DNA of 33,349 nt from Tychonema litorale BBK16 (lineage in GTDB: Bacteria > Cyanobacteriota > Cyanobacteriia > Cyanobacteriales > Microcoleaceae). Position numbers and translations under genes: made by a program. Where the stretch lies: assembly GCF_021648855.1 (NCBI RefSeq), contig NZ_JAKJHX010000004.1, positions 45,070 through 78,418 on the forward strand, in the 5' to 3' direction. Position 1 is the first letter of the stretch. Each line of letters opens with the position of its first letter. The notes beneath the pieces were generated by a model that worked only from the letters and a program-made list of their open reading frames with translations, had not been told where the DNA came from and did no database searches. This document shows, in pieces, positions 14,920-23,504 of the stretch.

Positions 14920-15730
14920 ATTAGACAAATACAAACAAGAAATAGCAGATTTGTACACCCGTAGAAGTCAAACCTATGACAATAGCGATTGGCATTTGCA
15001 GATTGCTCAGCGTCTCGTTGAATACGGGCGAGTGAGTCGCGGACAAATGGTTTTAGACATTGCAACCGGAACCGGTCATGTGGCGATCGCAGCAGCTCAA
15101 ATTGTAGGATCTGAAGGTCGGGTTATTGGCGTAGATATTTCGGCGGGAATGCTTGATGTAGCCAGAAACAAAGCTTTAGAATTAAATCTCAACAATACAG
15201 AATTTGTGCTAGCGGATGCCGAAAATCTCGACTTACCAGAGAATAGTTGCGATCGCCTTTTTTGCTCTTCAGCCTTCATTTGGATGTCGGATCTGCACGC
15301 ATCACTCACTCAATGGCACTCATTTCTCAAACCTGGAGGAATCTTCGGCATTCATGCCTTTGCCGATACCGCTTTTGTAGGCGGAGTTGTGACACAGAAA
15401 GTAGCCGAAAAATACGGCATTTCCTTCAATATGAGCAAACCCACAGGCACTGTTGAAAAATGCCACACACTACTCGAAAAAGCAGGATTTAAGGAAATAG
15501 AAATTAAAATCGAGCAAGACGGCAGCTATATCAGTTTAGAAAAAGCAAAAGCAATGTGGGCTGGCAATTCCCATCCCGCCCCAGGACAATATCCGCCACC
15601 GTTATCAATACTTTCAACCGAGCAATTAGCGCAAGCCAAGGCTGAATTTGATGCAGAAATCGAAGCATTGCAAACCGAACAAGGAATTTGGAACGATATC
15701 ACCACTTTTTATGTATTCGGTCAAAAATAG
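14903..15730 (+). CDS. Class I SAM-dependent methyltransferase (UbiE/Methyltransf_11 type)
   Basis: 275 aa. Motif I VLDIATGTGHVAIAAA (about 50-65) binds S-adenosylmethionine. VIGVDISAGMLDVAR (motif II region, about 75-90), FVLADAENLDLPENSCD (motif III region) and LKPGGIFGIHAF (about 147-158) follow in the usual order for a Rossmann-type methyltransferase. The N-terminus (about 1-40) with YTRRSQTYDNSDWH resembles UbiE-like quinone or small-molecule methyltransferases. The substrate cannot be told from sequence. The start ATG 14903 overlaps the upstream small gene by 17 bases. A cyanobacterial intergenic repeat follows at 15763. Confidence 0.88.
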   Translation: MNNQPKLDKYKQEIADLYTRRSQTYDNSDWHLQIAQRLVEYGRVSRGQMVLDIATGTGHVAIAAAQIVGSEGRVIGVDISAGMLDVARNKALELNLNNTEFVLADAENLDLPENSCDRLFCSSAFIWMSDLHASLTQWHSFLKPGGIFGIHAFADTAFVGGVVTQKVAEKYGISFNMSKPTGTVEKCHTLLEKAGFKEIEIKIEQDGSYISLEKAKAMWAGNSHPAPGQYPPPLSILSTEQLAQAKAEFDAEIEALQTEQGIWNDITTFYVFGQK

Positions 15731-15762
15731 CACACTAAATCAATAACCTCTTTGCTTTCTAA

Positions 15763-15792
15763 CTCTGTGTTCTCTGCGCCCTCTGTGGTTAA
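15763..15792. repeat. Intergenic repeat (CTCTGTGTTCTCTGCGCCCT type)
   Basis: CTCTGTGTTCTCTGCG followed by CCCTCTGTGGTTAA is the reverse complement of the type seen at 23406-23436 (TTAACCACAGAGAGCGCAGA...), a repeat family scattered between genes in this window. Confidence 0.75.
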
Positions 15793-15819
15793 AAATTCCA
15801 GATCTACAACTTATTCAGC

Positions 15820-16440
15820 TTACACTAAACCCGCTCCAAAAATCTGATTTGGAGTCAGGTTCAAATCAGGAAAAATTTGCGACACAATCCGATCATTATC
15901 TCGAAACTTGAGGATTTGATATTCACCATCAACCAAGTTACAGACAGAAATTGTTGGTTGTTTCGGATTGCCAATAAAATTACGTGCACCCAATGCAGCA
16001 TAATCCACAATCCAATATTCAGGAATGCCCATTTCCTCATAATCAGCATATTTTAGATGATAATCATCACGCCAATTAGTTGACACAACTTCGATCGCCA
16101 AAGGTATCGATGCACCCAAACTCAGGATAGACTGTTTTTGCCATAACGCTTCATTCGACAGATTTGCACGATTCAGTACCAACACATCAGGGAAATAAGC
16201 AGAATCCTTTTCAGAGGGTCTAATTATAACTTGGCGAGGGATGCCATAGGGCAATCCCAGATGATTGATTTCAACGGAAATTTTGATTGTTAGAAAGCTG
16301 ATAACTTCCTCGTGTTCGCCTACTGGTTGTGTCATCTCAGAAATATCTCCATTATGTAGTTCGTAGCGTACCCCCAGAGTTTCAGGTAGCCACTCCACAA
16401 ATGCCTCGAAGTTTACGAGTTTGGGTAAAACTTGGATCAT
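15820..16440 (-). CDS. Uma2 family endonuclease (DUF820, PD-(D/E)XK fold)
   Basis: 206 aa, the usual length. N-terminal FEAFVEWLPETLGVRYEL and HNGDISEM are the family opening. The core has YFPDVLVLN (Asp85), IPLAIEVVSTNWRDDYHLK (Glu117, with Lys130 downstream) and IPEYWIVDY (about 139-147), the hallmark order of Uma2 proteins with a restriction-like fold. Such genes are numerous in filamentous cyanobacteria and often linked to mobile DNA, but their biological role is not established. It is a single gene facing the methyltransferase gene, with only a repeat between them. Confidence 0.9.
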   Translation of the reverse strand: MIQVLPKLVNFEAFVEWLPETLGVRYELHNGDISEMTQPVGEHEEVISFLTIKISVEINHLGLPYGIPRQVIIRPSEKDSAYFPDVLVLNRANLSNEALWQKQSILSLGASIPLAIEVVSTNWRDDYHLKYADYEEMGIPEYWIVDYAALGARNFIGNPKQPTISVCNLVDGEYQILKFRDNDRIVSQIFPDLNLTPNQIFGAGLV

Positions 16441-16573
16441 AGGTTTTGAGAATTACCGATCGCATAAATTATAGCAAGTCTATTTGAGCAACTGTTGTGC
16501 ATTTAAATTGTATATTTCGATCTCAGATCAAAAATGGCAATTTTCTGTTTTGTGATTCCCATTCAACATTCAA

Positions 16574-16602
16574 CATCATTCTGGTGCAACCGGAAATAAT
16601 AT
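16574..16602. repeat. Isolated terminal-repeat-like sequence
   Basis: CATCATTCTGGTGCAACCGG followed by AAATAATAT matches the right flank at 7791 (GATGCAACCGGAAACGATAT). It lies alone, four bases from the PBP stop codon, without a hairpin beside it. Confidence 0.6.
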
Positions 16603-16605
16603 AAA

Positions 16606-18858
16606 TTAACGCGCCACCTGTCGCATATAATCTCCCCACAATTGAGCCGCATCTCGACTACCTCCCTGAGTGGAAGAATTATCATCATTTCCCAGCCAAA
16701 CTCCCGTCACCAGTTGTTCACTCGGAATATAACCAACAAACCACAAATCTTTATTATCATTAGTCGTACCAGTTTTCCCGGCTTCTCCCAATCCCAAAGC
16801 AGCACTGCTACCAGTACCTCCCCGCACGACTCCTTGCAGCATATCTGTCATGGTATCTGCTACGACTTCCGAAACTACTTGCTGATTGGCAACTCCATCT
16901 TTTTGATAGTCATAAACCACCCGACAAGTCTTAAAATTTTTTATATTTGGGCAATCGCTGCTGTCAATAATTCGCTTGATTACATGGGGGCGATTTCCCA
17001 ATCCTCGATTCGCTAAAACCCCAAATGCACCTGTTAGTTGTAATACATTAACTTCACTTTGACCTAATACTAAACCAGGAGTAGAACGCAAGGGAGAAGT
17101 AATTCCCAAACGCTTCGCCATTCGCACTACATTATCTAAGCCAACATCTTGGGCTACGCGCAAGGCTATGGCATTTTCTGACTGTGCTATACCCCGATAC
17201 ATATCTGCACTGCCGCTGGTTCTTTCGCAGGCACTGTAACTTTGTCCACCCCAAGATAGGGGGTCGCAAGAGTAAATTTTACTGGCTGGTATTCCCTGTT
17301 CTAGGGCTGCTGTGTAACTGAAAATCTTAAAGGTAGAACCAGGTTGTCTTAATGCTTGAGTTGCTCGGTTAAATTGACTTTGCAGATAGTTTACACCACC
17401 AACTAAAGCTAAGACTTCCCCAGTTTTTGTGTTGAGTGTTACCACAGCTCCTTGAGAAAAACCAGCCCTTGCTCCCGAATTTTCAACAGCATTTCTGAGG
17501 GAACTTTCTGCTAGTTTTTGCAGGCTGGGATTTAGACCCGTTTCTACAATAAAATTTCCTTCTCTGGCTAGCTGTTCCCCTAGTAAAAACTCTAATTCGT
17601 CAAATACATAACTATAGAAATAAGGAGCGATGGTACTTTGCAGAAATTCGCGAGCTTTCGGGTTAATCTCAATTCGCGATCGCCTAGCGCGATCGGCTTC
17701 TTCCTGTGAAATTGTCCCCATTGAGCGCATCCGTTCAATTACCCGATCGCGATATTGCACCGCCAACTGATAATTTTGAATCGGGTTAAAACTATTGGGG
17801 GCAGGCAAAATTCCTGCCAAAGTTGCCGCTTCTGAGAGAGTCAAATCCCTGGCAGATTTACCAAAATAAAACCGAGCAGCATCTTCAAAACCATACAAGT
17901 CAATGCCCAAAAACACACGATTTAAATACGTCAGTAACAATTCATCTTTGCTATAATAAGTCTCTAATTTTAGGGCAACTACTGCTTCCCGAAATTTGCG
18001 TCCCGCCGAATCTTGAGTCCCTACATAATCTCGAAACAAACTCCTTGCTAATTGCTGTGTTAGAGTGCTGCCTCCTTCGCGAATTCCACCCCCACGAACA
18101 TTGGTTAAAAGTGCTCGCAAAACTCCGAGGGGATCTACCCCTACGTGCCAGTTATAGCGGCTATCTTCTGAAGCCATTACTGCCTTAGCTAAATAAGGTG
18201 AAAAATCTGGTAATGTCTTTAATTCTAAGTGAGCATTATTTTGAGGAGGACGTAGGGGAGTTTCACCATCACGAGCGTAAACAATCACTGGCCCGTTGAC
18301 ACTTCTTGGTAGAGGACGTACCTGAAATTTTGTTGATTCAATACCTATCAACATCCCGATTAAAGCCGTGGTTCCACTAATACCATAAAGGCCGTAGCGC
18401 AATATTTTGGAATACAAAGGTGGCGGATCTATGTACTGAATTTTGACAGCGGCGGCGAGTTCTGGTGGGCCTAATGTAAATACGTCGCCATGACGCAGGG
18501 ACATACTTTGAATTCGCTTTTTACCACGGTAGATGCCGTTAGTAGAGTTTTCGTCTTTGATCGCAAAAGGAGTTCCCAGCCTAGTATCCCGCGACAGGGA
18601 TAAATGTAGGTGGCTGACTACGGGATTGCGAATTACAATATCTGAAGATTTGGACGATCGACCTAAAAGATATCGATCGCCCAATAGCGGATAAACCTCG
18701 GCCTTGACTGCGCCGGCATCCTGTACCCAAAGTTCGGGTACTTTGGCATTCGGTTTCAGCACTAGCTGGTTAAAATTAACCTTGGCGATAGTCTGGACTG
18801 CCTGGGTAATAGCACCCAAGACGGTTTGAGGTTTTTGCGGTGGCTGCGGTGGGGTCAT
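16606..18858 (-). CDS. FHA-domain class A penicillin-binding protein (PBP1-type glycosyltransferase/transpeptidase)
   Basis: 750 aa. A cytoplasmic FHA domain comes first (about 55-140, with GRS 66-68, SH 82-83 and NG 107-108, the phosphothreonine-binding positions). A single transmembrane helix follows (about 153-173). The GT51 glycan polymerase is at about 195-375, with catalytic Glu231 in ASEDSRYNWHVG and the GGSTLTQQLAR motif. The transpeptidase at about 465-740 has SxxK Ser508-Lys511, SxN Ser560-Asn562 and KTGT 695-698. All catalytic residues are present, so it should polymerise and crosslink peptidoglycan. The FHA fusion suggests control by Ser/Thr phosphorylation or recruitment of a phosphorylated partner. 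Transcribed away from the ATP-grasp gene, with a very short shared promoter region. Confidence 0.93.
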   Translation of the reverse strand: MTPPQPPQKPQTVLGAITQAVQTIAKVNFNQLVLKPNAKVPELWVQDAGAVKAEVYPLLGDRYLLGRSSKSSDIVIRNPVVSHLHLSLSRDTRLGTPFAIKDENSTNGIYRGKKRIQSMSLRHGDVFTLGPPELAAAVKIQYIDPPPLYSKILRYGLYGISGTTALIGMLIGIESTKFQVRPLPRSVNGPVIVYARDGETPLRPPQNNAHLELKTLPDFSPYLAKAVMASEDSRYNWHVGVDPLGVLRALLTNVRGGGIREGGSTLTQQLARSLFRDYVGTQDSAGRKFREAVVALKLETYYSKDELLLTYLNRVFLGIDLYGFEDAARFYFGKSARDLTLSEAATLAGILPAPNSFNPIQNYQLAVQYRDRVIERMRSMGTISQEEADRARRSRIEINPKAREFLQSTIAPYFYSYVFDELEFLLGEQLAREGNFIVETGLNPSLQKLAESSLRNAVENSGARAGFSQGAVVTLNTKTGEVLALVGGVNYLQSQFNRATQALRQPGSTFKIFSYTAALEQGIPASKIYSCDPLSWGGQSYSACERTSGSADMYRGIAQSENAIALRVAQDVGLDNVVRMAKRLGITSPLRSTPGLVLGQSEVNVLQLTGAFGVLANRGLGNRPHVIKRIIDSSDCPNIKNFKTCRVVYDYQKDGVANQQVVSEVVADTMTDMLQGVVRGGTGSSAALGLGEAGKTGTTNDNKDLWFVGYIPSEQLVTGVWLGNDDNSSTQGGSRDAAQLWGDYMRQVAR

Positions 18859-18933
18859 ATTTCGCTGTGGACTACGATCGAGCGATCGGCTCTTGGACTA
18901 TTCTACCCCGAACTTTTGGCTAATTTCGGAATC

Positions 18934-19875
18934 ATGCTCACACTCAGGGTAATTTTTTCCTGGGTGCGATCGATTTTGGGGCCACCAGGGATCACATTGC
19001 TTGAGCAAGCTAATCTAACTGTAGGATACATTATGCTAACTAATATCAGTCTTGTCATTGAAGCTTGTCAACAGTTAAATATCATCTATGAAATCCTCAC
19101 CCCCAACCAAAACTTAATCAGAGTTCAAAATTGCGGTCAAGACTATTACTTTGTTAATTACTGTACACCATTTGACAGCGCAGCAATAATAGAAATATTT
19201 AAAGACAAAGAATATACCTATCAATTGTTGAAAGGGAAAATCAGAACTCCTCAAACCGTCTGTTTTGTCTCTCCTTTTTGCGATGACAAGTATCGTCAAT
19301 ATTTGACTTTACAAGATTGTGCACAAATTGCGATCGAAGTAACTAAAATATTTCCCATCCCCATGATTATCAAGAAAAATCGTGGTTCCGCTGGAAACAA
19401 TGTATTTCTATGTGAAATGCCTGAGCAAATTCAAGCAGCCATTGAAACTGTATTTAATGTCAACAGCAAAGATTATGACTATATTTGCCTCGCTCAAGAA
19501 TACATTGATATCCGCCATGAATATCGGGCGGTATTTTTCAATAAAAAGCTAGTTTTGCTGTATGAGAAAGATAAATCCGGTGCTAAATTTATGGGTAATT
19601 TGAGCCCACTGCACTGGGAGGGCGCAAAAGCTAAGCATATCATTGATTCCAAGATTGTCTCAGAGATTGAAAGCTTTGTGCAGCCAGTGTTTGCAGAAAT
19701 TAGTGTAAATTATGGTGGGTTTGATATTGCGATCGATCAAAATGGTAAATACTGGTTAATTGAGATTAATTCAAGTCCTAATTACGATATATTTGTGAGA
19801 GATAACGATCGCCAAATTGTCGTCACAATGTTTAAAGATATTCTAGAAAGTTTGGTTGTCAACAAAAATATGTAA
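18934..19875 (+). CDS. ATP-grasp family protein
   Basis: 313 aa from ATG 18934. The open frame extends upstream to an ATG at 18826, but that start would overlap the opposing PBP gene by 33 bases and begins with low-quality sequence, so the shorter form is preferred with doubt. ATP-grasp features: IPMIIKKNRGSAGNNVFL (about 146-163, the lysine-bearing nucleotide loop), CLAQEYIDIRHEYRAVFF (about 194-211) and GGFDIAIDQNGKYWLIEINS (about 269-288, the metal-binding Asp...Glu.Asn set). The enzyme probably forms a carboxylate-amine or thiol bond with ATP, as in RimK-like ligases. An N-terminal stretch LRVIFSWV is hydrophobic. The substrate is unknown. No precursor peptide was recognised nearby. Confidence 0.75.
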   Translation: MLTLRVIFSWVRSILGPPGITLLEQANLTVGYIMLTNISLVIEACQQLNIIYEILTPNQNLIRVQNCGQDYYFVNYCTPFDSAAIIEIFKDKEYTYQLLKGKIRTPQTVCFVSPFCDDKYRQYLTLQDCAQIAIEVTKIFPIPMIIKKNRGSAGNNVFLCEMPEQIQAAIETVFNVNSKDYDYICLAQEYIDIRHEYRAVFFNKKLVLLYEKDKSGAKFMGNLSPLHWEGAKAKHIIDSKIVSEIESFVQPVFAEISVNYGGFDIAIDQNGKYWLIEINSSPNYDIFVRDNDRQIVVTMFKDILESLVVNKNM

Positions 19876-19946
19876 ATGCTCGATTTGAATTTACTCGATC
19901 ACATTTGGATGGAATGTGCTGTAAGCTGTAGAGTAGCTGAAAGGCT

Positions 19947-21776
19947 TTAAGCGAAATAGGTTTCAGCCAATAACTTAAAATTCACATTTTTTAATTTAAT
20001 GTAGCCATCCATAAAAGTCGAGTCATCTTGTAACAATTCTGAATCATCAGGTCGGTAGCTAGGGAGCCAAAAGCTACTCCGAATACTCAACTTACTATAT
20101 TGATCCTTTCTCTTCTCTAAAGTTTTTTGAAGTAAGTGTTCATAGACAAACTGCTTACGGACGCTTCTGGATTTAATTTCCTCAATTTTGTTTGGATCTC
20201 GGAAGTATTTAGTGTCTAAGTATTTGATGTCGATTATTTCCCAAAAACATTCATATTGATTTAAAAATTGTCGAATAAAATTATTAAACTTTTCTCTCAT
20301 CCACTCAACATCTTGATCCCGAAAAAGTGAAGCATTGAAAACATCAGATCGGGAACCTTTATAGAAAGGACCAGAAAATATACCCAAAGGTTGAAGAATT
20401 TCTTTATTAAATCTATCCCAGTCCATAAGCTGTTTTTTTATGGGAAAATAAAAGAAATGATTGAAGTAATACATTTTATGGAGAGATTCTGAATCAAGCG
20501 GAAAAGAAATTTCCCAAAATGAGTAGAAATCTGGGGGTAACGGAGCATCAATAGTCATATTGCCCCATCTGTCACTCTTATAGAATTCCTGTAACTTTTG
20601 GATAGTATGATCAGAGCTTTGACCAATATAACCAACGTTAGCAGAAATACCAAGGCCATCGATAATGGTTTTATAGCCATAATCATTCCATTTAGTATTA
20701 GCACACACGATATAAGTCTTTTCAGCCCTGATTTGACTGGTAATCGATTCAAAGACAATCGCATCTGGAATCAGTGAAGAACCATTTATCTTGGAAGCGT
20801 TTGATAAGTCAATGAGCTTAGCAGATGATTTTGCTCTTTCCACGGTTCTAGAACTTAGATAGCGATCATCTAAGTGCAGAAGCAATGACGGATCGACTAT
20901 TTGTACTATATAGGTCAAACACATCGACTCCCAAACACTATGAAAATTTTTAATTCCCCAAATTTCACCATTTTCTGCTTGATGCCAATTGCCATAAAGA
21001 AATAACTTGATTGCTTCGTAATACAGCCAATAATCAGCATCTTTTATGGGTGTGTTATGGTCAATTGTTTCTAAGGCATCCTTGAGTATATCTAAAACCT
21101 GCTCATAACTCTGTTCATCAAAAAGACTGTCTTGATTTCCGAGATGGTGCTGACGAAATCGCTCAGCTAATGCTGTAATTTCAGGATTTACCACCTCTCG
21201 AAGTTGTTGCTTAATTTCGCAAAAGAGATAGCAATACATCGTGACAATATCAGTAGATTCAAACTGCATTACTCGTCGTGGGAGTAGCATTTCATCGACA
21301 TAAGCTGCCTGATTAGGTAAATACACAGCTTGGTGTAAGTATTTATGAATCTGGCTGACATCAAACTTGTTACTTCTGCCCAATCGATAAGCAAGGGCTA
21401 AAATTTTGGGTTCCTCATAAGCCTTCAAAAAGTGAGTAATAATGTCCAGCTTCGAGTAAAATATATTTTCTGAATCGTCTTCCTCATCTTGAATTTCAGA
21501 ACCCCGATGACTGTTAATGACACCATCACGATCCTGGGTGCCCAACTCACCAATATCATCGATATAACCTTTCTCAATACAGATTTCTTTAAAAGTGCCT
21601 AAAATTTTATAGAGTAGGAAAAACAAATCTCTTTTACCTACAAAAGTGTCAAGCTCAGATAGTCTAGCATCAAAGCCTCTAGGCAGATAAAAATACAGTT
21701 CTTCATCTTGTTTTTGAATGCCAACAAACGAGTAACGATCGTGAACCCTTAACTTTAACGAATTGAAGTTAATCAT
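19947..21776 (-). CDS. LlaJI/McrC-like restriction endonuclease subunit (PD-(D/E)XK)
   Basis: 609 aa from ATG 21776, which has AGGA 10 bases upstream; a TTG at 21785 would add three residues. The middle has the segment FHSVWESMC (278-286), like the F..(I/V)WE.(M/V)C motif ahead of the nuclease in LlaJI and DUF2357/McrC-type proteins. Candidate catalytic residues are Asp338 in LIPDAIVF, Asp516-x-Lys518 in WEIIDIKYLDTKYF, and Lys541-Gln542..Tyr545 in RKQFVYEH. The last two have the order seen in these nucleases. About 180 residues separate the first Asp from the DxK, which is unusual. It is the second gene after the McrB-like motor, 129 bp apart. Likely the DNA-cleaving half of a two-gene restriction system. 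Subfamily assignment is tentative. Confidence 0.65.
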   Translation of the reverse strand: MINFNSLKLRVHDRYSFVGIQKQDEELYFYLPRGFDARLSELDTFVGKRDLFFLLYKILGTFKEICIEKGYIDDIGELGTQDRDGVINSHRGSEIQDEEDDSENIFYSKLDIITHFLKAYEEPKILALAYRLGRSNKFDVSQIHKYLHQAVYLPNQAAYVDEMLLPRRVMQFESTDIVTMYCYLFCEIKQQLREVVNPEITALAERFRQHHLGNQDSLFDEQSYEQVLDILKDALETIDHNTPIKDADYWLYYEAIKLFLYGNWHQAENGEIWGIKNFHSVWESMCLTYIVQIVDPSLLLHLDDRYLSSRTVERAKSSAKLIDLSNASKINGSSLIPDAIVFESITSQIRAEKTYIVCANTKWNDYGYKTIIDGLGISANVGYIGQSSDHTIQKLQEFYKSDRWGNMTIDAPLPPDFYSFWEISFPLDSESLHKMYYFNHFFYFPIKKQLMDWDRFNKEILQPLGIFSGPFYKGSRSDVFNASLFRDQDVEWMREKFNNFIRQFLNQYECFWEIIDIKYLDTKYFRDPNKIEEIKSRSVRKQFVYEHLLQKTLEKRKDQYSKLSIRSSFWLPSYRPDDSELLQDDSTFMDGYIKLKNVNFKLLAETYFA

Positions 21777-21905
21777 AATTGGCAAATCCTATAAAATATA
21801 GCAACCACCTTGGCAGTTAAAATACAAAGCGTAATACATTTTTGAGTGCATTTATGAAGTAATCACAGCGATTTAGATGTTTACGAATTTGGTTTTATTC
21901 CCATA

Positions 21906-23039
21906 TTATAGGTCTAATTCTTCGTCGTCCATTATAATGCCATGATTTTCTTGACCAAGATTACATACTTTTATCATAAATTCTTCTGTCAAATCGATAA
22001 AATCTGAATAGCCTGTTAATTTTACCGATGGCTTATTTGGAGTCGATAAAAACTGCTCTAACGGTCGTTTATCTCTTGCAAATACACTATCCCAAAGATA
22101 AAACATTAATTTATCTTTTACTTGGCTAAGCTCCACTTGATCGTTTTCTGGTTTAATGAACCACCAACCAATTTGTTTATCTTCAATCCGCCGAATCACC
22201 TGATGATTTGATTTAATCAATTGATTGATTCCAAAAATACAGTATGGCCACTTTTTTATTTCCTCCTTTTCCTCATAATTGATTACTAGCTTCACATCTC
22301 GTAATGCTTTTGGAATATATGCGTCTCCTACTGGAGCATCAACGTATTCCCAGTCCCACCGCCGCTTAAAGGCACTGTCAAGGTAGTAAATTGATTCATC
22401 CGAAGTATTAATTGTCGCGAGAATTGACAAGTTATGTGGAATATTAATTCGCCTTTGTTGTAAAAGGCTAAATACTCTGCTGCCAGCAGAATTATTGGTG
22501 GCTAACTCCTCTTTCCTTCGTTGGCAAAAGTCTTCACAATTTATTTTATTCTTTTCTTCTTTGATTTCAATTGTTCCATCTTGAATGATTGGCTTTAGGT
22601 GCATTGCTTCCAGTAAGCCAACTAACTCCATGTCAGAAATATCCACTTCATAACTCGACCATCCATCACTTTCTCGATCGAGTAACTGAAATACAGTTCC
22701 AAAAATAGCCGCCGCATTTCCTCGATTTAATTCATCAATTACGAGCAAGTAATGGTCTTTCTTGCCATCAATTAAACCTTGGTACGCCATTCCCAAAATG
22801 CGAATGAAATGCCCTGGATAAAATTTATAAATAACCGAGTTGCCTTGGGTGAGTGGCAATAATTTCCCCATAAAATCAGCATAGGTATACTCTGGATGAA
22901 ACACTGTCTTGACAGTGTGAGTAGTGTCATCCAATGGAATTTCTAATTTATCTCTAGCAATTTCCCGAATCTGGTAGCTTTTTCCAGTCCCTGGGCTACC
23001 AAACAGAATCTTTTGAATCGGCTTAATGTTTTCAGGCAT
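21906..23039 (-). CDS. McrB-like AAA+ nucleotide-driven restriction subunit
   Basis: 377 aa. Walker A GSPGTGKS (14-21), Walker B LLVIDELNRG (98-107), then ILATINTSDESIYYLDSAFK with RRWDW (about 206-230). The NTSD inside this segment matches the NTxD of McrB that takes the place of a GTPase NKxD motif. RR at 226-227 is the likely arginine finger. There is no N-terminal DNA-binding domain of the McrB type; the AAA+ module begins at residue 8, so target recognition must come from the partner protein. The partner endonuclease gene follows 129 bp downstream on the same strand. By analogy with McrBC and LlaJI, it should form a ring that drives translocation and activates cleavage. The gene starts about 130 bp from a divergent small antitoxin-like gene. 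Confidence 0.8.
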   Translation of the reverse strand: MPENIKPIQKILFGSPGTGKSYQIREIARDKLEIPLDDTTHTVKTVFHPEYTYADFMGKLLPLTQGNSVIYKFYPGHFIRILGMAYQGLIDGKKDHYLLVIDELNRGNAAAIFGTVFQLLDRESDGWSSYEVDISDMELVGLLEAMHLKPIIQDGTIEIKEEKNKINCEDFCQRRKEELATNNSAGSRVFSLLQQRRINIPHNLSILATINTSDESIYYLDSAFKRRWDWEYVDAPVGDAYIPKALRDVKLVINYEEKEEIKKWPYCIFGINQLIKSNHQVIRRIEDKQIGWWFIKPENDQVELSQVKDKLMFYLWDSVFARDKRPLEQFLSTPNKPSVKLTGYSDFIDLTEEFMIKVCNLGQENHGIIMDDEELDL

Positions 23040-23170
23040 TGAGGCTATTTAGTATTTTTAATATCTTACAGCTATAAGTATAACATATTCCCTTTGGCAA
23101 AATCAAAAAATACTTCCATTAGCCTGACATTTGACATAAAATAAACTTAGTCACAATATTTATCACAAAA

Positions 23171-23380
23171 ATGACATCACAACTACTCGAACTAGAGGGA
23201 ACTTGGGAAGAAATTCTCGCCCAATCAGCCAAATTTTCTGGACGCCGAGTTCGTATTATCGTTTTTGCTGACGAACCTTTGAAGTCAGCCGAAGACTGTT
23301 TTCGGCAAGGATGGCACGAAGCAATGACAGGAGAGACTGTACCGGTTTCTGAACTGTGGGAAGGTATTGATGCAAAATAA
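23171..23380 (+). CDS. Small antitoxin-like protein
   Basis: 69 aa. The N-terminus MTSQLLELEGTWEEILAQ leads into SAKFSGRRVRIIVF, a beta strand, then a helical acidic tail (FRQGWHEAMTGETVPVSELW). This is the layout of a frequent cyanobacterial small protein encoded just ahead of a toxin-like gene (inferred). ATG 23171 follows an AT-rich region. The stop codon TAA 23378-23380 overlaps a second start ATG 23370, as in coupled antitoxin-toxin pairs, but the second frame is short and consists largely of repeat sequence. Confidence 0.6.
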   Translation: MTSQLLELEGTWEEILAQSAKFSGRRVRIIVFADEPLKSAEDCFRQGWHEAMTGETVPVSELWEGIDAK

Positions 23381-23504
23381 TCCTCCTTTTTTGCATCGGA
23401 ATGATTTAACCACAGAGAGCGCAGAGAGCACAGAGGAAGAGAAGAGAGAGATGAATAATTGCGATGAAAAGCGAACTTTAGATTACATCCTCTCCAACAC
23501 CTGA
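23370..23504 (+). pseudogene. Possible remnant of the partner gene, cut by an intergenic repeat
   Basis: An open frame of 44 codons begins at ATG 23370 inside the end of the antitoxin-like gene (11-base overlap). Only the first seven or so codons (MQNNPPF) precede the repeat that starts near 23391, and the rest (LHRNDLTTESAESTEEEKRE...) is read through repeat DNA before stopping at 23502-23504 inside the argS 3' end. The arrangement suggests that a toxin gene once followed here. What it encoded cannot be told. Confidence 0.35.
23391..23451. repeat. GCATCGGAATGATTTAACC + CACAGAGAGCGCAGAG repeat
   Basis: TTGCATCGGAATGATTTAAC followed by a purine-rich tail (CACAGAGAGCGCAGAGAGCA... AGAGAAGAGAGAGA). 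The same order, with a diverged tail, is at 31258-31317, and related sequences lie at 13121 and 15763. The first part matches the inner side of the hairpin-family terminal repeat. Confidence 0.75.
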
